Below are positions 51,722 to 61,282 of a stretch of 64,000 nucleotides of DNA, piece by piece. Below the pieces are notes generated by a model, which was not told the DNA's origin, made no database searches, and worked only from the letters and a program-made list of their open reading frames with translations. The DNA is from an uncultured Bacilli bacterium (lineage in GTDB: Bacteria > Bacillota_I > Bacilli_A > RF39 > UBA660), in the NCBI GenBank assembly GCA_934120715.1, contig CAKOUW010000002.1:62001-126000 (forward strand), written 5' to 3'. Position numbers and translations under genes: made by a program. Each line of letters opens with the position of its first letter. The stretch's first letter is position 1.

Positions 51722-53395
51722 ATGAAATTAAGTAAAAGCTATTTTTTTACATTACGTGAAGATGTAAAAGATGAAGACAGTAAATCAGGTAATTTGTTGG
51801 TACGTAGTGGAATGATTAAGAAGACTAGTTCTGGTATTTATATGTTTTTACCTTTAGGACTTAGAGTTCTTGATAAGATTCGTTACATTGTAAAAGATGA
51901 AATGGATAAGGCTGGGGCTCAAGAGTTATTAATGCCTTCTTTAATACCTAGAGAAGTTTATGATACATGTGGTAGAACAGAAGCTTTTGGTAAGGATATG
52001 TTTAATTTAAATGATCGTTATGAAAAGCCTTACGTACTTGGTCCAACTCATGAAGAATTATTTACTATTGCGGCTAAAAGTATGGTTCAAAGTTATAAGG
52101 ATTTACATTTCACTTTATATCAACAAGCAGATAAGTTTAGGGATGAAACTAGACCTAGATATGGTCTTATTAGAGTCAGAGAATTCATAATGAAAGATGC
52201 TTATTCTTTTGATAAAGATGAGGCTGGTCTTGATGATAGCTACAATATTATGAAGCAGGCTTATAATAATATTTATGATAGGATAGGTATTGATTATAGA
52301 ATAGTTAAAGCTGATACTGGTGCTATGGGTGGTACTTTATCTGAGGAGTATCAAGCACTTACTGATATTGGAGAAGATGCCTTGGTTTTATGTGATAATT
52401 GTGATTATGCAGTTAATATGGAAGTTGCTGAACATAAGTATATAGAAGATGATGAAGAACTAAGAGATTTAGAAATGGTTGAAACACCAAATCAAGAGAG
52501 TATTGAAGATGTTTGTAATTATTTAAATATTTCAGCTAAAAAGTCTGTTAAGGCTTTACTTATGAATGTTGATGGTAAATTGGTCATTTTCTTTGTTAGA
52601 GGAGATAGAGAGTTTAGCGAAAGTAAAGCTTGTAAGTTATTTGGAGTAAAAGAAATTGGCTTTGCTGATGATGAGTTAATTAGTACTAGTAATGCTGTGC
52701 CAGGATTTACTGGACCAATCAACTTAAATTGTAAAGTAGTAGTTGATAAGGAAGTTTTAGGTATGAAAAACTTCTGTTGTGGGGCTAATAAAGAAGGATA
52801 CCACTATATAAATGCTAATGTTAGAGATATTAAATATGATATGGTGGCAGATATTAGTAATGTTTTAGAAGGAGATATTTGCCCTCATTGTGGTGGTAAC
52901 TTATATTTAAAGAAAGGCATTGAAGTTGGTAATTTATTTAAACTTGGTACTAAGTATGCTGAAAAGTTAGGTTTAACCTATTTGGATGAAAATAATAAGG
53001 AACAAGTTGTTACTATGGGTAGTTATGGTATAGGTGTTGGCAGAATAATGGCTGCTGTTGTTGAACAAAATAATGATGAACATGGTATAATTTTCCCTGA
53101 GGCCATTGCTCCATATAAAGTTGATATAGTTGTTGTTAATATGAAAGATGAGACTCAGGTTGATCTTGCTAATAAATTATATGATGATTTGACCAAAGCT
53201 GGCGTTGAAGTGATGCTTGATGATAGAGATTTAAGAGCCGGTGTTAAATTTAAGGATGCTGATTTGATTGGTATACCATATCGTGTTGTTGTCGGTAGGG
53301 GGGCTAGTCAAGGAGTTGTTGAGTTTAAGGAAAGAACTAAAGATGAACATATTGATATTAATATAGATGAATTAATGGATAAATTGACTCATTAA
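51722..53395 (+). CDS. proS: Prolyl-tRNA synthetase (bacterial type, with editing domain)
   Basis: 557 aa class II synthetase. KLSKSYFFTLREDVKDEDSK start, motif 1 and 2 region (LGPTHEELFT, FRDETRPRYGLIRVREF), the YbaK-like editing insertion in the middle (SAKKSVKALLMNVDGKL, FCCGANKEGYHY), motif 3 SYGIGVGRIMAAVVEQ, and the anticodon domain. ATG 51722 is set by GGGAGGA upstream. No clear terminator follows; a weak AAGTG/CACT stem near 53448-53462 is the only candidate. Confidence 0.97.
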   Translation: MKLSKSYFFTLREDVKDEDSKSGNLLVRSGMIKKTSSGIYMFLPLGLRVLDKIRYIVKDEMDKAGAQELLMPSLIPREVYDTCGRTEAFGKDMFNLNDRYEKPYVLGPTHEELFTIAAKSMVQSYKDLHFTLYQQADKFRDETRPRYGLIRVREFIMKDAYSFDKDEAGLDDSYNIMKQAYNNIYDRIGIDYRIVKADTGAMGGTLSEEYQALTDIGEDALVLCDNCDYAVNMEVAEHKYIEDDEELRDLEMVETPNQESIEDVCNYLNISAKKSVKALLMNVDGKLVIFFVRGDREFSESKACKLFGVKEIGFADDELISTSNAVPGFTGPINLNCKVVVDKEVLGMKNFCCGANKEGYHYINANVRDIKYDMVADISNVLEGDICPHCGGNLYLKKGIEVGNLFKLGTKYAEKLGLTYLDENNKEQVVTMGSYGIGVGRIMAAVVEQNNDEHGIIFPEAIAPYKVDIVVVNMKDETQVDLANKLYDDLTKAGVEVMLDDRDLRAGVKFKDADLIGIPYRVVVGRGASQGVVEFKERTKDEHIDINIDELMDKLTH

Positions 53396-53531
53396 TCATA
53401 TATTATGATATGTAAAAATGTATTATTATTTCATTAAAGTTAATTTAAGTGCTTTTCACTGCTTTTAATTATTATATGATTATAAATTTATTTATTAAAA
53501 TGTCGATAAAGCGTATATTTAGTTAAATTTG

Positions 53532-53560
53532 TTGAAATACTTAATTATTTATGGTATTAT
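53532..53560 (+). promoter_or_regulatory. Sigma-A promoter for secG
   Basis: TTGAAA (53532-53537), 17-nt spacer ending TGG, TATTAT (53555-53560), extended -10. Confidence 0.65.
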
Positions 53561-53584
53561 ATACTTATTGTTATGGAGGTGCTT

Positions 53585-53800
53585 ATGGAAACAGTATTAT
53601 TGATTATTTCAATTTTATTGATTATTATTGTACTTTTACAAAGTAGTAAAGCTGAGGGAGCTGCTCAGATTATTTCTGGTGGTAACTCTGATTTGTTTAC
53701 AAAAAGAAAAGAACGTGGTTCTGAATTGTTTGTTAGTCGTGTTACATTTTTACTAGGTATTAGTTTCTTTATAATTTGCCTTGTATCTATGTTTATTTAA
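53585..53800 (+). CDS. secG: Preprotein translocase subunit SecG
   Basis: 71 aa, two membrane helices (TVLLIISILLIIIVLLQSSK and FLLGISFFIICLVSMFI) separated by a Gly/Ser/Lys loop (AEGAAQIISGGNSDLF). The 'LLQSSKxEG' junction is the SecG signature. Accessory subunit of SecYEG. ATG 53585 follows TGGAGGTG. Followed at once by a terminator. Confidence 0.92.
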   Translation: METVLLIISILLIIIVLLQSSKAEGAAQIISGGNSDLFTKRKERGSELFVSRVTFLLGISFFIICLVSMFI

Positions 53801-53822
53801 GAACTTTAGTTCTTTTTTTTTG
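53797..53822 (+). terminator. Terminator after secG
   Basis: AAGAAC / GTTCTT stem (53799-53804 with 53809-53814), TTTA loop, then T's. Confidence 0.75.
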
Positions 53823-53889
53823 AGAAAATACTGGTGATTAGTAGGAAAATAAAGTATAATGGTTTTAAAGATAATAAAGGGATGATTTT

Positions 53890-55998
53890 ATGAGAGATGA
53901 TATTTTAAATGTATTAAAAAATGCTGATAAAGCTCTTAGTATTTATGAAATTTGTGATTTATTAGGTATTACTAGTACTGATGATACTAAATTATTATTA
54001 GATGAATTGAAGAAGTTGGAGCAAGATGTAATAATTTATCATTCGAATAAAGATAAATATATGATGCTTGAGAAAAGCCATTTAAGAAAAGGTGTTATGC
54101 GAGTTAACAAAAAGGGTTATGGCTTTGTTGAAGTTGATGATTTACAAGATGATGTTTATGTTGAACAGGCTAATATGAATGGGGCAATTCATGATGATGT
54201 TGTTTTAGTTGAGATTACTAGTAAAATGAATATTGATAGACTTGAAGGTAGAATTTTAAGAGTTTTAAAGAGGCAAACTGAGCGTTATATTGGTGAAATT
54301 AATTTTGATAAAAAGGGTATGGGACATATTACTCTAGATGATAAGAAGATTAAACTAAATATTGAGGTTCCTAAAGATAAGTCTCTTAACGCTGTTGATG
54401 GTCATAAAGTAGTTGTCGCTCTTGTTAAAAAGCTTAATAATAATACAAAATATCAAGGTAAAGTTGTGGAAATAATTGGTCATAAAAATGATCCGGGTGT
54501 TGATATTTTATCTATTACTTGTAAGTATAATATAGAAACTGATTTTCCAGATGATGTGGTAGAAGAAGTTAAAACTATTCCTATGGAAGTAAGAGAGGAA
54601 GACTTAGTTGGTCGAAGGGATTTGAGAGCTCAAGAAATATTTACAATTGATGGAGATGATACTAGAGATATAGACGATGCTATATCAATTGAAAAACTAC
54701 CAAATGGTCATTATAAATTGGGTGTTCATATTGCTGATGTTAGTTATTATGTTAAAGAAGGGAGCCCTCTAGATAATGATGCTATGGAAAGAGGTACTAG
54801 TGTTTATTTGGTTGATAGGGTTATTCCTATGTTGCCACATGAGTTATCTAACGGAATTTGTTCTTTGAATCCTAATGTTGATAGATTAGCGGTTTCTTGT
54901 GTAATGGAATTTGATGGTGCTGGAAAGCGATTAGATTATGAAATATTCCCTAGTGTTATTAAGTCACGTATTCAAATGACATATAATAAGGTTAATAGTA
55001 TTTTGGAAAAGAATGTTGTACCTGAAGGTTATGAGCCATACGAACAATCTTTGAGATTAATGGCTGAACTTTCTTCTATACTTCGAAAAGATAAGATTAA
55101 AAGAGGATATCTTGATTTTGATGTAGATGAGGCTAAAATATTAGTAGATAGTGAATGTAAGCCAACAGAGATAAAACTTAGATACAGAGGTGTTGGGGAA
55201 AACTTAATAGAAGATTTTATGATTGCAGCTAATGAATGTGTAGCAACTCATATCTATTTTATGAATTTACCATTTATTTATCGTGTACATGAGATTCCAA
55301 AAGAAGAAAAGATTAGAGATTTTTTAGGCTTTATAGGTAGCCTCGGTTATCAAGTTAATGCTGATTTGAGTGATACTAGACCTACAACTGTTCAAAAGAT
55401 ACTTAACGCTATAAGGGATAAAAAAGAGTATAAAATATTGTCAAGTCTCTTATTACGTTGTATGCAAAAGGCTGTTTATAAACCTGAAAATTTAGGACAC
55501 TATGGTCTTGCTAGCACATGTTATACACATTTTACTTCACCTATTAGAAGATACCCTGATACAACAGTTCATAGATTACTTAGGACATATTTATTTGATA
55601 GTAAATTAGATATGGGAACAATTAGAAAATGGGAAGAAAAACTTATATATATTAGTGAACATTCATCTTCTAGAGAAAGGGCTGCTGCTGATTGTGAGAG
55701 AGAAGTTGAAGATATGAAAATGGCTGAATATATGGAAGGTCATATTGGTGAAGAATTTGAAGGTATGATTTCATCAATTACTAATTTTGGTATGTTTATT
55801 ACTTTAGATAATTTAGTAGAAGGACTTGTTCCTTTTAGAAACATGAATGACTTTTTCCATTTTGATGAAAAACTTATGACTTTAACTGGTGAGAGAACAC
55901 ATATAAAATATTCTATCGGTGAAAGAGTAATAGTTAAAGTAGTAAGAGCTTCAAAAGAAGAAAAAATTATAGATTTTGAGGTCGTTAAGAAGGTGTAG
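53890..55998 (+). CDS. rnr: Ribonuclease R
   Basis: 702 aa processive 3'-5' exoribonuclease. N-terminal winged helix (LNVLKNADKALSIYEICDLL), cold-shock domain (KGVMRVNKKGYGFVEVDD), RNB catalytic domain with DGDDTRDIDDAISIEKL metal-binding Asp cluster, and C-terminal S1 domain (FEGMISSITNFGMFITLDN). The Lys-rich tail seen in many RNase R proteins is absent; it ends right after S1. Works with SmpB/tmRNA on defective mRNA, and smpB and ssrA are close by. GGGATGA precedes ATG. Confidence 0.96.
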   Translation: MRDDILNVLKNADKALSIYEICDLLGITSTDDTKLLLDELKKLEQDVIIYHSNKDKYMMLEKSHLRKGVMRVNKKGYGFVEVDDLQDDVYVEQANMNGAIHDDVVLVEITSKMNIDRLEGRILRVLKRQTERYIGEINFDKKGMGHITLDDKKIKLNIEVPKDKSLNAVDGHKVVVALVKKLNNNTKYQGKVVEIIGHKNDPGVDILSITCKYNIETDFPDDVVEEVKTIPMEVREEDLVGRRDLRAQEIFTIDGDDTRDIDDAISIEKLPNGHYKLGVHIADVSYYVKEGSPLDNDAMERGTSVYLVDRVIPMLPHELSNGICSLNPNVDRLAVSCVMEFDGAGKRLDYEIFPSVIKSRIQMTYNKVNSILEKNVVPEGYEPYEQSLRLMAELSSILRKDKIKRGYLDFDVDEAKILVDSECKPTEIKLRYRGVGENLIEDFMIAANECVATHIYFMNLPFIYRVHEIPKEEKIRDFLGFIGSLGYQVNADLSDTRPTTVQKILNAIRDKKEYKILSSLLLRCMQKAVYKPENLGHYGLASTCYTHFTSPIRRYPDTTVHRLLRTYLFDSKLDMGTIRKWEEKLIYISEHSSSRERAAADCEREVEDMKMAEYMEGHIGEEFEGMISSITNFGMFITLDNLVEGLVPFRNMNDFFHFDEKLMTLTGERTHIKYSIGERVIVKVVRASKEEKIIDFEVVKKV

Positions 55999-56000
55999 TT

Positions 56001-57185
56001 ATGAGAAGAAGGAGAATATTGAAAGTAAAAAGAAAAGTATGGGTAGTTCTCTTTTTTCTTTTGCTTGTAGTGATTATTCTTCTTTGTATTAAGAAATTTA
56101 ATAAGAAATCTAGTAGTAAAAAAGAAAATAATTCTACACCTATTGTGACTACAAAAAAGCCAAGAGAATATGAGGCCAGTCTTTTTATGGTTGGTGATGC
56201 CTTAATTCATTCTGGTATTTATTTTGATGCTAAAAGTAGTGATGGTACTTATGATTTTAAACCTATGCTAGAATTGATTAAACCTATAGCCAAAAACTAT
56301 GATTTGCGGTATTATAATCAGGAAACAATTTTAGGTGGAGCAGAGTTTGGATATTCTAGTTATCCTAGATTTAATTCACCTCAGGCTGTTGGCGATGCTT
56401 TTTTAGATGCTGGATTTAATTTGGTTTCACTCGCTAATAACCATACTATGGATAAAGGAGAGGCCGGTGTTATTAATTCAGTTAATTATTGGAAAAGCAA
56501 AAAGGATGTAGTATTTACTGGGCAATGGACTTCACAAGAAGAGAGAGATGAGGCTAAAATATACAAAATTAATGGTATTTCATATGCTTTCTTTTCTTAT
56601 ACAACTTGGACTAATGGATTAGAAACACCAACTGGAAAGGAATATTTAAATAATGTTTATTCTTATGAGAAGGCTAGTAATGATATTAACAAGGTTAGAA
56701 AACTTGTTGATGTTATAATAGTAGCAATGCATTGGGGTATTGAATATTCTCTTAATGTTTCTCAGAGTCAATTAAATATAGCTAATGAATTATCTTCTTT
56801 AGGCGTTAATTTAATTATTGGTGCCCATCCACATGTTGTTGAACCTGTTGAGTATATTAATGATGGTAAAACGTTTGTTATATATTCACTTGGTAATTTT
56901 ATTTCTGATCAGGTAGGTATAGAAAGACTCACTGGTTTGATGATGGAAGTAAAGATAAAAAAGAGGGTTGAGGTTGATGATACTGTTAATGTTAGTATAG
57001 TGGAACCTAAAGCACAACTTATATATACAAAGTCTGCTTTAAGTGGTAAGAAAAATTTCAAGGTATATCCTTATCCTAAACTTAATAATGATTTACTGCC
57101 TAATTATAATTCATATTACGAAAAATATAAATCTGTGGTTAGTTCAAAGTACCCAGATTTAATATGGGGACTTACGGGAGAGTGA
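56001..57185 (+). CDS. CapA/PgsA-family metallophosphatase-fold protein, membrane-anchored
   Basis: 394 aa. Basic N-terminus and one membrane helix (VWVVLFFLLLVVIILLCI), then a CapA-type domain: MVGDALIHSG, YNQETILGG (NxE-like), VSLANNHTMDKG, VAMHWGIEYS, IIGAHPHVVEPVE, IYSLGNF. These are metal-binding motifs of a calcineurin-like fold. The family includes poly-gamma-glutamate capsule proteins but is also common outside capsule loci; no pgsB/pgsC is present here, so the role is open. Inserted between rnr and smpB, 2 nt after rnr and 4 nt before smpB. Confidence 0.85.
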   Translation: MRRRRILKVKRKVWVVLFFLLLVVIILLCIKKFNKKSSSKKENNSTPIVTTKKPREYEASLFMVGDALIHSGIYFDAKSSDGTYDFKPMLELIKPIAKNYDLRYYNQETILGGAEFGYSSYPRFNSPQAVGDAFLDAGFNLVSLANNHTMDKGEAGVINSVNYWKSKKDVVFTGQWTSQEERDEAKIYKINGISYAFFSYTTWTNGLETPTGKEYLNNVYSYEKASNDINKVRKLVDVIIVAMHWGIEYSLNVSQSQLNIANELSSLGVNLIIGAHPHVVEPVEYINDGKTFVIYSLGNFISDQVGIERLTGLMMEVKIKKRVEVDDTVNVSIVEPKAQLIYTKSALSGKKNFKVYPYPKLNNDLLPNYNSYYEKYKSVVSSKYPDLIWGLTGE

Positions 57186-57189
57186 AATT

Positions 57190-57627
57190 ATGGAAATATT
57201 AAATAAAAAGGCTTATCATGACTATTTTATTGAAAATATTTATGAAGCAGGAATAGTTTTGATGGGCACAGAAATTAAATCAATTAGAAAAGGTAATTGC
57301 AATATTAAAGATTGCTATGGAATAATTAAAAATCATGAAGTATATTTACTTAATATGTATATTGGTCAATATAAAGAAGGAAATATATTTAATCATGATG
57401 AGACTAGAAATAGAAAACTGCTTTTACATAAAAAAGAGATAAAGAAGTTAGAACAAGAAATAGAGTTGAAAGGAAATACGTTGATACCTATAAGACTTTA
57501 TTTAAAGAATAATCGTGTTAAAGTTTCTTTAGCTGTTTGCAAGGGAAAAAAGAATTATGATAAGAGGGAATCTATAAAAGAAAGAGACATCAGGAGAGAC
57601 GTTTTAAAGAATTTAAAAAAGTACTAG
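57190..57627 (+). CDS. smpB: SsrA-binding protein SmpB
   Basis: 145 aa. NKKAYHDYFIENIYEAGIVL, GTEIKSIRKGNCNIKDCYG and HIGQY-like YIGQYKEGNIFNHD motifs form the beta-barrel; the C-terminal tail is basic (GKKNYDKRESIKERDIRRDV). SmpB brings tmRNA to stalled ribosomes. The ssrA gene lies ~3 kb downstream, separated by the divergent-strand pfl genes. Confidence 0.96.
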   Translation: MEILNKKAYHDYFIENIYEAGIVLMGTEIKSIRKGNCNIKDCYGIIKNHEVYLLNMYIGQYKEGNIFNHDETRNRKLLLHKKEIKKLEQEIELKGNTLIPIRLYLKNNRVKVSLAVCKGKKNYDKRESIKERDIRRDVLKNLKKY

Positions 57628-57645
57628 TTTTGGCTAGTACTTTTA
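57617..57645. terminator. Bidirectional terminator between smpB and pflA
   Basis: AAAAGTACTAG (57617-57627) pairs perfectly with CTAGTACTTTT (57634-57644). T-rich sequence follows on both strands, so it can end both convergent units. Confidence 0.9.
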
Positions 57646-58349
57646 TATTTTTGTTCAAATAATTCATATAATTTATCACATTTGTCTTTGTCCATATCAT
57701 TTTTATCTTCATATGGATATGGTATATTTAGGGCTATGTATTTTTCTCTGCCTAATCTGTGAAATGGTAGAAAGTCTACTCTTTTTACATTTTTAATTTT
57801 GTTTAAATAATTGACTAGACTATCTATATATTCTTCAGTATCTGTTATTCCAGGTATTATTACCTGTCTTATCCATACATCTTTATTTTCTTTGTTGATA
57901 GCCTTTATAAAGTTATCGATTTCTTTCATTTCAAGTCCAGTAATTTCTTGATATTCTTTTGGTCTTGTATGTTTGATATCTAATATTACTAAATTAATAT
58001 ATTTAAGAAGTTCTTCATAATTACCATTGCCAACTCCAGCAGTATCTATTGCTATATGGATATTTTCTTTTTTTAATAGTTTCGATGTTTCTACTATGAA
58101 TTTATCATGAAGAAGTGGTTCTCCTCCAGAAAAAGTAACACCACCATTTTTATTAAAATATGGTTTAGATCTAATTACTTTTTTAACTACTTCTTCTGGG
58201 GTATAATTTCTTTCTTTTATAGTCCACATTTCTGGATTATGACAGTACTTACATCTTAATTTACATCCGTTAAAAAATACAACAGTTCTTATACCGGGGC
58301 CATCTACCAAACCAAATGTTTCTATTGAATCAATACTTGCTTTAACCAT
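57624..58349 (-). CDS. pflA: Pyruvate formate-lyase activating enzyme
   Basis: 241 aa radical-SAM enzyme. CxxxCxxC cluster at Cys29, Cys33, Cys36 (FFNGCKLRCKYCHNPEMW), GGVTFSGGEPLL and the DTAGVGNG and VILDIKH strands are intact. It generates the glycyl radical on PflB. The ATG lies 1 nt after the pflB stop, so the pair is translationally coupled. Confidence 0.96.
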   Translation of the reverse strand: MVKASIDSIETFGLVDGPGIRTVVFFNGCKLRCKYCHNPEMWTIKERNYTPEEVVKKVIRSKPYFNKNGGVTFSGGEPLLHDKFIVETSKLLKKENIHIAIDTAGVGNGNYEELLKYINLVILDIKHTRPKEYQEITGLEMKEIDNFIKAINKENKDVWIRQVIIPGITDTEEYIDSLVNYLNKIKNVKRVDFLPFHRLGREKYIALNIPYPYEDKNDMDKDKCDKLYELFEQKYKSTSQN

Positions 58350-58350
58350 A

Positions 58351-60576
58351 TTATATTGTCTCGTGGAATGTTCTGGAAATTACTTCTTCTTGTTGTTTTC
58401 TAGTAAGTCTATTGAAATGCACTGAATATCCAGATACTCTTATTGTTAATAATGGGTATTTATCAGGATTTTTCATAGCATCTATCAAAGTTTCTCTATT
58501 TAGTACGTTTACATTTAAGTGGTGTGCACCTTGTAAGAAATAGCCATCCATTAGGCTTACTAGATTTTCTTTTTGTTCTTCCTTTGTTTTCCCTAGAGCA
58601 TTTGGTACTATTGAGAATGTATTTGAGATACCATCCTTACAGCAGTTTTTGTATGGTAGTTTTGCGACAGAGTTTAGGGAAGCAATGGCTCCACTATGAT
58701 CTCTTCCATGCATTGGATTAGCGCCTGGAGCAAATGGAACACCTTTTTTTCTGCCATCTGGTGTTGCTCCTGTTTTAGAACCATATACTACATTTGATGT
58801 AATTGTTAAAACAGACATAGTCGGTTCAGCTTTTCTATATGGTTCATGTTTTTTAAGTTCTTTAAACATCTTTTCAAGAATTTCTATTGCTATATTATCA
58901 GCTCTATCATCATCATTTCCATATTGTGGATAATCGCCTTCAATTTCAAAATCAACAGTTATTCCTTCTTCATCTCTAATTGGTTTAACTTTGGCATATT
59001 TTATTGCGGATAGAGAGTCAACTGCTACTGATAATCCGGCAACACCATATGCCATATAACGATGTACTAAAGTGTCATGTAATGCCATTTGCCCAGCTTC
59101 ATAAGCATATTTATCATGCATGTAGTGAATTATATTCATGGCATTAGCGTATATGTCAGCTACTTTTTCTAGGGCTTTCCAATATGCTTTTTTAACTTTT
59201 TGATAATTTAGAACTTCATCATTCATAATATCAAAGCCATCTAATACTTTTTCTCTTTTTATTTCGTCAATACCACCATTAATTGAGTATAGTAATGTTT
59301 TTGCTAAGTTACAGCGAGCACCGAAGAATTGCATGTCTTTACCAAGTCTCATGGCTGATACGCAGCAAGCAATAGCATAATCATCACCATATATTGGTCT
59401 CATTAAATCATCATTTTCATATTGTATAGCATCTGTTTGAATTGACATTTTAGCACAATATTTTTTGAAATTATCAGTTAAATTTCTGCTCCATAACACT
59501 GTCATGTTTGGTTCTGGGGCTGGGTCAAGATTTGTTAATGTATGTAAGATACGGTAAGAACTTTTAGTGACCATATGTCTTTTATCTTTACTAACACCTG
59601 CAATACTACAAGTTACCCAAGTTGGATCTCCAGAGAATAACTCATCATATTCTGGAGTACGTAGTTGTCTTGCTAAACGTAGTTTTATGATAAATTGATC
59701 TATTAATTCTTGAGCTTCTTTTTCAGTGATTGTTTCTTCCTCTAAATCACGATTTATGTATATATCGAAGAAAGCATCTACACGTCCAAGACTCATAGCA
59801 GCACCATTATTTTCTTTTATTGCAGCAAGGTAACCAAAGTATGTCCATTGAATGGCTTCTTTAGCATTATTTGCTGGTGTTGATATATCGATACCATACG
59901 TCATTGCCATATCTTTTATACTGTCTAGGGCCCTTATTTGCATTGATACTTCTTCTCTTAGCTGAATTAATTCATTTGTCATTGGACCGATCAATTTGTT
60001 TAAGTCATTTATTTTTTGTTCTTTTAGATAATCAATTCCATATAGAGCAATTCGTCTATAATCTCCAATTATTCTACCTCTTCCATATGCATCTGGTAAC
60101 CCTGTAAGTAACCCTACATGTCTAGCTTTTCTGATTTCTGATGTATAGGCATCAAAAACACCTTGATTATGAGTTTTTCTAAACTCATTAAAATATTTAT
60201 CTACAGTTGGATTTAGCTTATATCCATATGCATCTAGTTCTTGATAAACCATTCTGATACCGCCATATGGATTTACAATCCTTTTAAGCGGTTTATCTGT
60301 TTGAAGTCCTACTATTACATTGTCTTCTTTACAAATATATCCTTTATCGAATGCGTTGATTCCTGACATGTGATCTATATCAATATCTAGTACATGTTTT
60401 TTTAATTCTTCCTTTAGTAAATCTTTGCATTTTGACCAAATACTAATTGTTTTTTTGGTAGGCTTTTCTAGGAAGGCTTCATCTCCGTCATATTGTGAAT
60501 AATTCTTATTAATAAAATCTTGTACATTAACAGAACTTATCCACTTTCCTTGTTTAAATTTTCTCCATTGTTTCAT
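58351..60576 (-). CDS. pflB: Formate acetyltransferase (pyruvate formate-lyase)
   Basis: 741 aa. Catalytic Cys pair in AIACCVSAMRLG near residues 404-405, and glycyl-radical motif RVSGYSVHFNRLTRKQQ near Gly716. The CC pair marks a true pyruvate formate-lyase rather than a diol dehydratase relative. Converts pyruvate and CoA to acetyl-CoA and formate in anaerobic fermentation. The start ATG at 60576 is chosen for its GGTGAAG site and MKQWRKFKQGKW N-terminus; an ATG 18 nt earlier is possible. Confidence 0.97.
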   Translation of the reverse strand: MKQWRKFKQGKWISSVNVQDFINKNYSQYDGDEAFLEKPTKKTISIWSKCKDLLKEELKKHVLDIDIDHMSGINAFDKGYICKEDNVIVGLQTDKPLKRIVNPYGGIRMVYQELDAYGYKLNPTVDKYFNEFRKTHNQGVFDAYTSEIRKARHVGLLTGLPDAYGRGRIIGDYRRIALYGIDYLKEQKINDLNKLIGPMTNELIQLREEVSMQIRALDSIKDMAMTYGIDISTPANNAKEAIQWTYFGYLAAIKENNGAAMSLGRVDAFFDIYINRDLEEETITEKEAQELIDQFIIKLRLARQLRTPEYDELFSGDPTWVTCSIAGVSKDKRHMVTKSSYRILHTLTNLDPAPEPNMTVLWSRNLTDNFKKYCAKMSIQTDAIQYENDDLMRPIYGDDYAIACCVSAMRLGKDMQFFGARCNLAKTLLYSINGGIDEIKREKVLDGFDIMNDEVLNYQKVKKAYWKALEKVADIYANAMNIIHYMHDKYAYEAGQMALHDTLVHRYMAYGVAGLSVAVDSLSAIKYAKVKPIRDEEGITVDFEIEGDYPQYGNDDDRADNIAIEILEKMFKELKKHEPYRKAEPTMSVLTITSNVVYGSKTGATPDGRKKGVPFAPGANPMHGRDHSGAIASLNSVAKLPYKNCCKDGISNTFSIVPNALGKTKEEQKENLVSLMDGYFLQGAHHLNVNVLNRETLIDAMKNPDKYPLLTIRVSGYSVHFNRLTRKQQEEVISRTFHETI

Positions 60577-60599
60577 TATCTTCACCATCCTCATTATGT

Positions 60600-60608
60600 A
60601 TTATAACA
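60600..60608 (-). promoter_or_regulatory. Extended -10 promoter for pflB-pflA
   Basis: On the minus strand TGTTATAAT (60608-60600). No clear -35. Transcript would start ~18 nt before the pflB ATG. Confidence 0.5.
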
Positions 60609-60696
60609 CAGTCATTTTTTTTTTATTTATTCTTTTCTTTATTGTTAATAAATTTTTTATTTACTTTACATTTTACTAGTAAAATAATAAAAAGTA

Positions 60697-60705
60697 TGAT
60701 ATAAT
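60697..60705 (+). promoter_or_regulatory. Extended -10 promoter for ssrA
   Basis: TGATATAAT (TATAAT at 60700-60705), 11 nt before the mature tmRNA end. No convincing -35 at the right spacing. Confidence 0.5.
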
Positions 60706-60715
60706 CTAGCTACAT

Positions 60716-61094
60716 GGGGCTGATTAGGTTTCGACGGGAATATTAGAGCGCAGATGGCAAGTCGATTGCTCACGTAATGAGCACAAAAAAATAAACGCAA
60801 ATAAAGTTAAAAACGCAGTAGCTAATTTGTTTGGTGGAAACCAAGCAGTTGCTTTTGCCTAATAATATAAGGCCTGCACTTTTTTCAATTTTTATCTAGG
60901 AAATTGGAAGAGGTTCATTTTTACTAGATTATAGTTATCTTTTGTCTTGAAGATAAACTGAACTTAATAGACTAGTATATTGTTTTGGTCGTTAACTACT
61001 TGAATGATATATGAAATTAATTAGTTAACTAAACTTGTAGAGGTTTGCGTAGCTGTATTTTCGGACAGGAGTTCGATTCTCCTCAGCTCCACCA
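60716..61094 (+). ncRNA. ssrA: Transfer-messenger RNA (tmRNA)
   Basis: 5' end GGGGCUGAUUAGGUUUCGAC and 3' end GAGUUCGAUUCUCCUCAGCU followed by CCACCA form the Ala-tRNA-like domain; acceptor pairs GGGGCUG with CAGCUCC, including the G3-U alanine identity pair. The tag frame starts at GCA 60797-60799 and ends at TAA 60860-60862, 21 residues: ANKVKNAVANLF then GGNQAVAFA. It ends AVAFA rather than the common ALAA. A second TAA follows. Rescues stalled ribosomes together with SmpB. Confidence 0.97.
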
Positions 61095-61105
61095 TTGACG
61101 AATCT

Positions 61106-61122
61106 GTTCGAACTATTCGAAC
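61106..61122 (+). terminator. Palindrome after ssrA, possible terminator or site-specific element
   Basis: GTTCGAA-CTA-TTCGAAC, a perfect 7-bp inverted repeat 12 nt after the tmRNA 3' end. No T-run follows, so terminator function is doubtful. The GTTCGA core recalls the T-loop of tRNA genes and could belong to an integration boundary. Confidence 0.35.
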
Positions 61123-61170
61123 TTAATTATATACTTCAATCTGAAATATGATTGATTTTTATTTTACAAA

Positions 61171-61221
61171 AAATCCCCATCGGTAATTTTGATATTTTGT
61201 CAAAATACCTAGGGGGTTAAA
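61171..61221 (+). repeat. Hairpin repeat, copy 1
   Basis: Inverted repeat: CCCC then GGTAATTTTGA pairs with TCAAAATACC then GGGG around a T-rich loop, followed by GTTAAA. Shares TAATTTTGAT, TGTCAAAATACCTAGG and GTTAAA with copy 2, 994 bp downstream. Lies just upstream of the promoter for the deoxyribosyltransferase-like gene. Confidence 0.7.
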
Positions 61222-61225
61222 GATT

Positions 61226-61254
61226 TTTACATAAACAAAATTTTGTAGTACAAT
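61226..61254 (+). promoter_or_regulatory. Promoter for the deoxyribosyltransferase-like gene
   Basis: TTTACA (61226-61231), 17-nt spacer, TACAAT (61249-61254), right after hairpin copy 1. Confidence 0.6.
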
Positions 61255-61282
61255 AGAGACAATTAACAAAGGGGGAATAATT

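Noticed and set aside
53396..53531. Terminator for proS
   Set aside because: Only a weak AAGTG/CACT stem without a proper T-run; too poor to list as a feature.
61095..61170. tRNA-like sequence after ssrA, because of GTTCGAAC
   Set aside because: Only a short palindrome; no acceptor, D or anticodon stems can be formed.
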